From: Pseudomonadota bacterium | GTDB lineage: Bacteria > Pseudomonadota > Gammaproteobacteria > Halothiobacillales > Halothiobacillaceae | DNA length: 7,069 nucleotides | Reading direction: 5' to 3' | Assembly (NCBI GenBank): GCA_021795795.1 | Contig: JAJYPA010000434.1 | Span: 1-7,069 of the forward strand | Part shown: positions 1 through 7,069 of the stretch, one piece after another | Layout of the letters: each line of letters opens with the position of its first letter | Numbering within the stretch: the stretch's first letter is position 1 | Program-made: the position numbers and the translations under genes | Notes under the pieces: model-generated | Seen by the model: only the letters and a program-made list of their open reading frames with translations | What the model was told of the DNA's origin: nothing | Database searches by the model: none

Positions 1-912
1 GTCCATCAATTCCACCTGTTCCGCGTTGGCGCTGGCGCATAGGATCAAACCGATCGGCGACTCTTCTCCGGGGGCGCGGTCATATTTGTCGAGCCAGCGT
101 AAATACAACTCCATTTGCCCTTTGTGAGCGGGGGCAAATTTCTCCAGTTTCAGCTCAATTGCCACCAACCGGTGCAATTGCCGGTGGTAGAAGAGCAAGT
201 CCAGATAAAAATCGTCAGGTCCGACGCTGATGCGTTTTTGCCGGGCCACAAAGGTGAAGCCCGCACCCAGTTCCAACAGGAACTGTTCCATTTCGCGCAG
301 AATGGCGGATTCCAGGTCGCGCTCACTGTAACCATCCGGTAATCCGAGAAAGTCGAGCATGTATGGATCGCGGAAAACCATGTCCGGGGTCATTTGCCCA
401 CCTGCGCGCAAGTGGCGGATTTCTGCCTGAATCACTGCTTCTGGTTGTTTGGAAATGGCCGTACGCAAATAGAGCTGACTGCCGATACGCTCCCGCAGGG
501 TGCGTACACTCCAGCGCTCTATGCGGCAAAGCTCGGCGTAATAGTCGCGTTCCAGCGGCTGTTTGAGTGGCAATATTTCGATGAAGTGACTCCAGCTCAA
601 GGCTGAGGAGAGTACGGTGACCACCTGTTCATCGGGGAAAAGCTCAGCAAACTGGAGCATGCGGCGCAGGCTACGCAAGCCAAAACCGCGACCATACGTC
701 CTGACCAATTGTGTCGACACCGTCGACACAATCTCTTCGCCATACTCCGCCCGCCCCTCGCGCAACACTTCGCGGCGGACTCTTTCGCCAACTTTCCAAT
801 ACAACATCGTCAGCGTGCTGTTGGCTGTCTGGGCGACATATTGGCGTGCCTGTTCAATGAGGTCGCGGACTTCGCGAATCAGTGCGTTACTACGCATGGC
901 CGAATCGCTCAT
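1..912 (-). CDS. YhcG/DUF1016-family PD-(D/E)XK nuclease, C-terminus cut by window edge
   Basis: Reading the complement from the ATG at 910-912 gives 304 uninterrupted residues to the left edge, so the last few tens of residues and the stop are missing (the family is usually about 340-380 residues). The N-terminal half (about residues 10-180) matches the helical DUF1016_N region, with the family-typical pieces EEIVST, YGRGFGLRSLRRM and LSWSHFIEIL. The C-terminal half holds the nuclease core: D238 in FYLDLLFYHR, then E253-x-K255 in VAIELKLEKF, followed by GQMELYL, a signature stretch of YhcG proteins. The catalytic D...ExK triad is therefore intact. The family is a predicted DNA nuclease often found near restriction and phage-defence genes; its substrate here is unknown. 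The ATG lies one base after the methyltransferase stop. A weak Shine-Dalgarno at 926-930 is 13 bases away, so an internal ATG at 895-897 (residue 6) is an alternative start. The family call is firm; the role is inferred. Confidence 0.93.
   Translation of the reverse strand, partial: MSDSAMRSNALIREVRDLIEQARQYVAQTANSTLTMLYWKVGERVRREVLREGRAEYGEEIVSTVSTQLVRTYGRGFGLRSLRRMLQFAELFPDEQVVTVLSSALSWSHFIEILPLKQPLERDYYAELCRIERWSVRTLRERIGSQLYLRTAISKQPEAVIQAEIRHLRAGGQMTPDMVFRDPYMLDFLGLPDGYSERDLESAILREMEQFLLELGAGFTFVARQKRISVGPDDFYLDLLFYHRQLHRLVAIELKLEKFAPAHKGQMELYLRWLDKYDRAPGEESPIGLILCASANAEQVELMD
708..732. repeat. Perfect 11-base inverted repeat with 3-base centre, inside the YhcG gene
   Basis: The arms are ATTGTGTCGAC (708-718) and GTCGACACAAT (722-732), separated by ACC. 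Each arm contains GTCGAC. The stretch encodes the I-V-S-T-V-S-T-Q part of the DUF1016 N-terminal domain, so part of the symmetry follows from two V-S-T units read with the same codons. No T-run follows it, so it does not look like a terminator. Confidence 0.7.
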
Positions 913-913
913 G

Positions 914-3877
914 TCAGATCAATGGCCTCTGCGTTGCGACGATACCCGACTCCCCTGCAGCCTGTTCGATTCCGTTCCATGCAGCCACCAGTTCGTTGTA
1001 GGCGCGGGCATCATCGGCCCAGCTTTTGCGTTCGCAGAGGGTATATAGACGATATGCGAGAGCGCGTATGGCTTCGGCCTGATCGGGCATGCGTGCCAGC
1101 TGGGCACCGGCAGCGGTTTCGCCGTCCTGATGGAGGGCACGGATGAGTTGATGCAGGGCTTGCCAGATGGGAGCTTTGCTATGGGTGACGGGTGGCCATT
1201 CACGCGGCAGTTCGGCCCATTTGAGCAATCGAAGGTTGCCGCCGCTGCTGTCCACAACGCCGGACTCGCTCAGGTGCCCGACGCTGGTGCCCTTGGCACG
1301 AGCCAGCACGTCGGCCTCGCCGAATTTGCCGGTGGCCCAGCCCTGCTGCTCAAACCAGGACAGACAAAACTGGGTGTCGTGGTCGAAGTCGTCTTCGGCA
1401 AAAAAGCGGTTGATGAGTTGCAAGGCTGTTTTGACACGCATGGGGGTGCCATCGGCCTCCAGCACGGCGCTGTACTGGCTGAAAATGGCCATGCCGGGGC
1501 CAATGATGGCTTGCGACAAGTCCACAGGGGCGACGGGCGAATTGACGCCACCACGGGTCATGTCGAGAAGGGCATCAGGCAGCGCTGCATTGAGTTCGCG
1601 CAGGAAGGCGCGGCGGCTGATACTGGGTGCATCCGGGGCACGCGGGCGGCAGACGAGGACAATGCTGGAGGCGAGGGCGTTGGTGCCGGAGCCGATCATG
1701 CGGTTGCCCAATTCCGTGCGCATCGGCCAAGTGCCGGTGAGCGCAAAGCCAGCTTGCAATACCGCTTCCAAAAACGTTACCCAGCCTGTGCTGTGGGTAC
1801 TACCGTCGTCCTTGGTGTCGCTCTGCTTGAAAGCGTAGTAAATCGTCACCGGAAATGCCGGATGGGCCTGCACCGCCAGGTTGTGCATGGCGTGGGTCAT
1901 ACCGTCGAGAAAAAAAGCTTCCGCCTCGGCCTTACCACCGTGACGATATGGCGTGGCCACCAGTTCTTCAGCCTTGGGCACAGCGAGCGTGGCAAACAAA
2001 CCAGGATAAATCGGTTTCAGGCTCTTGCGCAGCCAGACGTAGAAAAAATCGGACAGGTCGGCGTAGCCGATGTTATCGTAGTACGGAGGATCGGTGGAGA
2101 CCAACTTGTTGGTACTGATAGCCTGAGATTGCGCGTCGGACTGAACCGCATAGCCAGCCTGATTCGCAGGGGTATGAGCCAGCGCTTTCCAAGACCAATC
2201 GACCATTGCCATCCAATTACCCGATGATTCACACAGCGGGTTTGCTTCAGCAAAATCCCAAGTCATTGGAATGGCTTGGCGTCCAAAGGTGTTACGAATC
2301 AACTCGCGAGAGTTGTGCCAAGTGCAAATTGACGACCAGTAGTCAGAACACTTATCTGTCGCAAACGCCAAATACACCCCCACAGCCTCCGCATAGGCAG
2401 CCGCGCCTGTGCCACCTTGGTCGAGTGGTTCCGTGTCCAGCAGGGCGGCGATTTCGGGGTGATGGGCGGTGTCTTCGGGGCGGATGCCTGCGGCTTGCCT
2501 CCGGCTTTCGGCAAGTACGGCAAAAGCCTGCGCTGCATCTTCGCGCACACGTGCGATGGCTTCGGGCACGAGGTCGGCAAAAGTCGTCAGCGCCACGAGT
2601 TGGCGGGGGGTGAAGAGGTCGCCAAACTTGGCGAGTCCGTAATTTGGCGTCTTGAAGTCACGCGGATTATTGGGTAAATCCATTTCTGGTAACCATTCTG
2701 GCCGTGCACTTTCAGCAATGGTAATCTGTTCTGCAGTGGGTGACAGATAAACTCGTCCTCGGTTCCCTTCGGCAACAATAGCCATAAGACGTTGCCCCAT
2801 TCGTCCTGCTTTGCCTTCAGTTCGAATATGGTTGTAGTCAATTGGTGATTTTGACAGCAAGCAGATAAAAGCCGCACGTTTTCCGGCGGTAGTTCCACCT
2901 TTAGCACTCTCCGGTGGTTTCCCCACCTTCACCATAAAGTGATAGCGATCGTCCTCCACCACGGGCTGCACATACGCCTCTTTGCCTGCCTTGCTACTCA
3001 GCACAAAGGTGCTGGCCAACGGCACATCTACATGACTGAAAGCGGGGTTGGGGCTTTTGACAGTGCGCGCCCAGAGCCAGGCGATGACCGTGAGTTTTTG
3101 ACCGAGTAACGGCGCGAGGTCGGGGCGCTCGTCAACCATATCTGCGGTCACTTCGATCTTGGGGTAAAGCCGCCCGATGCGTTTTTCGGCTTCCGCCCGC
3201 ATCCACGCGCCATAGCGGCGCACATCCTCGGCCAAGCCCTGTGCCCCTTGCCAGCTATTAGCAAATAAGTCGGCACTGCGCTTGCCCTGCGATTCAAGCT
3301 TCGGCCCCACGGGAGGCAGGCCAGCAAACTTGGGCGGAATCTCAATCATGGCCTTGTTGATGGTGACGGCCACGGGGTTAAGATCAGAGGCGTAACTCTC
3401 CAACCCCAGCCGCTGCGCTTCCAGTGGTAAAGCGCCACCACCGGCAAAGGGGTCATGAAAGGCCGGCAACTTATCGGGATTGAACAGTTCGGCGGCCTGC
3501 GGGTGGTTTTTATTGAGTTCGCAGGTTTCACGCCAACTGCGCAGGATTTCGGCACGGGCAGCAGCCAGCACGGTTTCGTTGTTAGTGTTTTCCCAGAGCA
3601 CGAGGTCTTCGATAATTTTGAACAGTCGCTCACGCTCGATAGCCGCTTTTTCCTTGTTGACCCCGTATTTAAAGCCGCCGCCCTGCTGGTAGCCTGGATC
3701 GTTGACCATCTGTGCAAAAATCACCGCCCGCGCTGCCGCCAGCGGGCGGCGCGCCCACCACAGATGCAAGGTGCTGGGGTGGCCGTGGCGGATAGATTTC
3801 TCTCGCGCGCAGGCGGTATTGATGGCGTCGAGTGGCAGCGCGACTTCAATTAGCTTTTTTGGTGTCTTTATATTCAT
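914..3877 (-). CDS. DUF1156/COG1743-type adenine-specific DNA methyltransferase
   Basis: The gene is complete, 987 residues, ATG to TGA, and should transfer a methyl group from S-adenosylmethionine to N6 of adenine in DNA. The N-terminus (about 10-60) is the DUF1156 segment, with [20 protein letters not shown] at 30-49. The cofactor-binding motif [14 protein letters not shown], is at 142-154, with the acidic SDLNPVA strand at 162-168 region. The catalytic motif IV, DPPY, is at 596-599, followed by [18 protein letters not shown]. Motif I before IV with about 440 residues between is typical of this family of roughly 900-1000 residues. Where many relatives have a Cys4 zinc ribbon (about 275-342), this protein keeps only C339. 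The C-terminal part (about 800-987) probably contributes to target recognition. The ATG directly abuts the upstream stop (TAA-ATG), with GGA seven bases before it. It probably marks self DNA for the flanking helicase and nuclease; it resembles class 1 DISARM DrmMI, but that assignment is not secure. Confidence 0.95.
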   Translation of the reverse strand: MNIKTPKKLIEVALPLDAINTACAREKSIRHGHPSTLHLWWARRPLAAARAVIFAQMVNDPGYQQGGGFKYGVNKEKAAIERERLFKIIEDLVLWENTNNETVLAAARAEILRSWRETCELNKNHPQAAELFNPDKLPAFHDPFAGGGALPLEAQRLGLESYASDLNPVAVTINKAMIEIPPKFAGLPPVGPKLESQGKRSADLFANSWQGAQGLAEDVRRYGAWMRAEAEKRIGRLYPKIEVTADMVDERPDLAPLLGQKLTVIAWLWARTVKSPNPAFSHVDVPLASTFVLSSKAGKEAYVQPVVEDDRYHFMVKVGKPPESAKGGTTAGKRAAFICLLSKSPIDYNHIRTEGKAGRMGQRLMAIVAEGNRGRVYLSPTAEQITIAESARPEWLPEMDLPNNPRDFKTPNYGLAKFGDLFTPRQLVALTTFADLVPEAIARVREDAAQAFAVLAESRRQAAGIRPEDTAHHPEIAALLDTEPLDQGGTGAAAYAEAVGVYLAFATDKCSDYWSSICTWHNSRELIRNTFGRQAIPMTWDFAEANPLCESSGNWMAMVDWSWKALAHTPANQAGYAVQSDAQSQAISTNKLVSTDPPYYDNIGYADLSDFFYVWLRKSLKPIYPGLFATLAVPKAEELVATPYRHGGKAEAEAFFLDGMTHAMHNLAVQAHPAFPVTIYYAFKQSDTKDDGSTHSTGWVTFLEAVLQAGFALTGTWPMRTELGNRMIGSGTNALASSIVLVCRPRAPDAPSISRRAFLRELNAALPDALLDMTRGGVNSPVAPVDLSQAIIGPGMAIFSQYSAVLEADGTPMRVKTALQLINRFFAEDDFDHDTQFCLSWFEQQGWATGKFGEADVLARAKGTSVGHLSESGVVDSSGGNLRLLKWAELPREWPPVTHSKAPIWQALHQLIRALHQDGETAAGAQLARMPDQAEAIRALAYRLYTLCERKSWADDARAYNELVAAWNGIEQAAGESGIVATQRPLI
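926..930 (-). promoter_or_regulatory. Possible distant Shine-Dalgarno of the YhcG gene
   Basis: AGAGG on the coding strand lies 13 bases before the ATG at 910-912, longer than the usual 5-9. The start may therefore depend on coupling to the methyltransferase stop one base upstream, or the in-frame ATG at 895-897 may be used instead. Confidence 0.35.
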
Positions 3878-4782
3878 TTAATCGTCCATACTCGAAATTG
3901 CTCCATCGCAGTAATCACAGCCGTTCAAATAGCCGCCGTAGTCAGGATCAGCATTACCTACCCAATGCTCACTGCAGTATTCGCACGTGATGCAGACGGC
4001 GAAACTCTCACCGCATTCGGAGCACTTGAAGCCAAATCTTGTTGCAAGCACTGTCTGATGTCCGCCGCAGGCAGCACAGCTGGCCACGAAATCCTCTTCG
4101 CCATGCTGAATCGCCTTATGTGATGGCTCGATGTAACCACAGACATGGCAGATTTTCGCCTGGTATCGGTCACCCGTTGTAGCGTCCAGAGATTGGTGGT
4201 TGCACACTGGACATTTCGAGTAGTTGTTTGCCTTAGTGTTGCTCTTGACCATACTGGCGAACACAGTATCGAGAAACAGTGTGAGAGATTGCAGCCTTGC
4301 GCCGAACTCCGAAATCGGTTTCGAGTAGCGTGAAAAGTGCTTACCCCACGGCCCGGTTAGGAGCTGATACAGGTGGTACCAAGCAACGTAGATTTCCCTG
4401 GCCACTGCTTCTCGCTGACTTTTCGAATCCATACCGCTGTGGAAGAAATGCACCACGCGGTTTCTATGGCGGGCAATCGCTTGGAACACTTTGAACGCTG
4501 TGGCATTGATGTTTTCGTCGGTTAGCGACTCAATCCGTTTTTTGGCAAGCTCCAGCCCAACCGTGCGCAGCTTGCCCTCTGCGAATCGCTCGGGGGTGGC
4601 ATCGGTTAGCTCCTCGGCAACCCACATCGAGCCGATGAGGACAAGGCGTGCTTTGAACACCAGCTCAACCGCAGCAGCAGAGTCGATTAACGCGAACTTT
4701 GGATGCGCGTCCAGTTCATCAAGAGCACGGTTCAAAAAGTCCAAGGCATTGCGGAATAGACTGTCTAAAATTTCGGAGTCCT

Positions 4783-4786
<4 letters not shown>
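3878..4786 (-). CDS. HEPN-domain protein with C-terminal zinc ribbons; predicted RNase/toxin-like
   Basis: I do not recognise a named gene. The 302-residue protein has a helical N-terminal domain (about 1-150) of HEPN type: a helix with [14 protein letters not shown] at 37-50, and RNRVVH at 108-113, which fits the R-N-x3-H active site of HEPN RNases (R108, N109, H113). The C-terminal third is cysteine-rich: ribbon 1 is C192-x2-C195 with C213-x2-C216, ribbon 2 is C237-x2-C240 with C255-x2-C258, and a third set is C265-x2-C268-x2-C271 with C290-x2-C293. Such ribbons often bind nucleic acid or protein. I chose the ATG at 4784-4786 because it overlaps the helicase stop as ATGA and has GGAG five bases upstream; a TTG at 4846 in the same frame would add 20 residues with little merit. 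GC is about 49% against about 60% in the helicase, so it may be a later insertion. HEPN RNases are known as toxins and abortive-infection effectors; RNase activity here is inferred. A non-catalytic scaffold or a DUF4145-like role is the alternative. Confidence 0.85.
3885..3887 (-). promoter_or_regulatory. Short Shine-Dalgarno of the methyltransferase gene
   Basis: GGA stands seven bases before the ATG at 3875-3877, inside the final M-D-D codons of the HEPN gene. The site is short, and the stop TAA directly touches the ATG, so terminating ribosomes may supply much of the initiation. Confidence 0.5.

Positions 4787-7069
<2,283 letters not shown>

Noticed and set aside
1130..2227. Plus-strand open frame (365 codons) opposite the methyltransferase
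   Set aside because: It lies antisense to the conserved catalytic region with DPPY, with no recognisable domain or start signal of its own.

Overview
The window is one compact minus-strand gene block, almost wholly coding, that reads as part of a bacterial anti-phage or DNA-restriction island. Base composition is about 47-68% GC in hand-counted 60-base lines, and the protein families suggest a proteobacterium, perhaps beta or gamma. No rRNA, tRNA or taxon-specific marker is present, so that placement is weak.

All genes are transcribed from right to left. The first (4783-7069) is the C-terminal part of a large SNF2-type helicase with a DUF3883 domain at its end; its N-terminal ATPase lobe lies beyond the right edge. 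Next (3878-4786) is a 302-residue protein that I read as a HEPN domain with an intact RNase-type R-N-x3-H motif, followed by two or three zinc ribbons. Then (914-3877) comes a 987-residue DUF1156/COG1743-type adenine-specific DNA methyltransferase. Last (1-912) is a YhcG/DUF1016-family PD-(D/E)XK nuclease, cut by the left edge.

The three junctions are a 4-base ATGA overlap, a directly abutting TAA-ATG, and a 1-base gap TGA-C-ATG. No promoter or terminator fits between the genes, so a single coupled transcript is expected, with its promoter to the right of the window.

The likely logic, by inference, is that the methyltransferase marks self DNA while the helicase, with its DUF3883 nuclease-like tail, surveys or processes unmodified DNA. 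YhcG would supply further nuclease activity, and the HEPN protein may be an RNase effector of the abortive-infection type. The helicase plus DUF1156 methyltransferase pair resembles the DrmD/DrmMI half of class 1 DISARM and related DUF1156-associated islands. The core DISARM genes (drmA, drmB, drmC) are not in the window, so I do not name the system. The HEPN-zinc-ribbon gene lodged between helicase and methyltransferase is the most unusual component.
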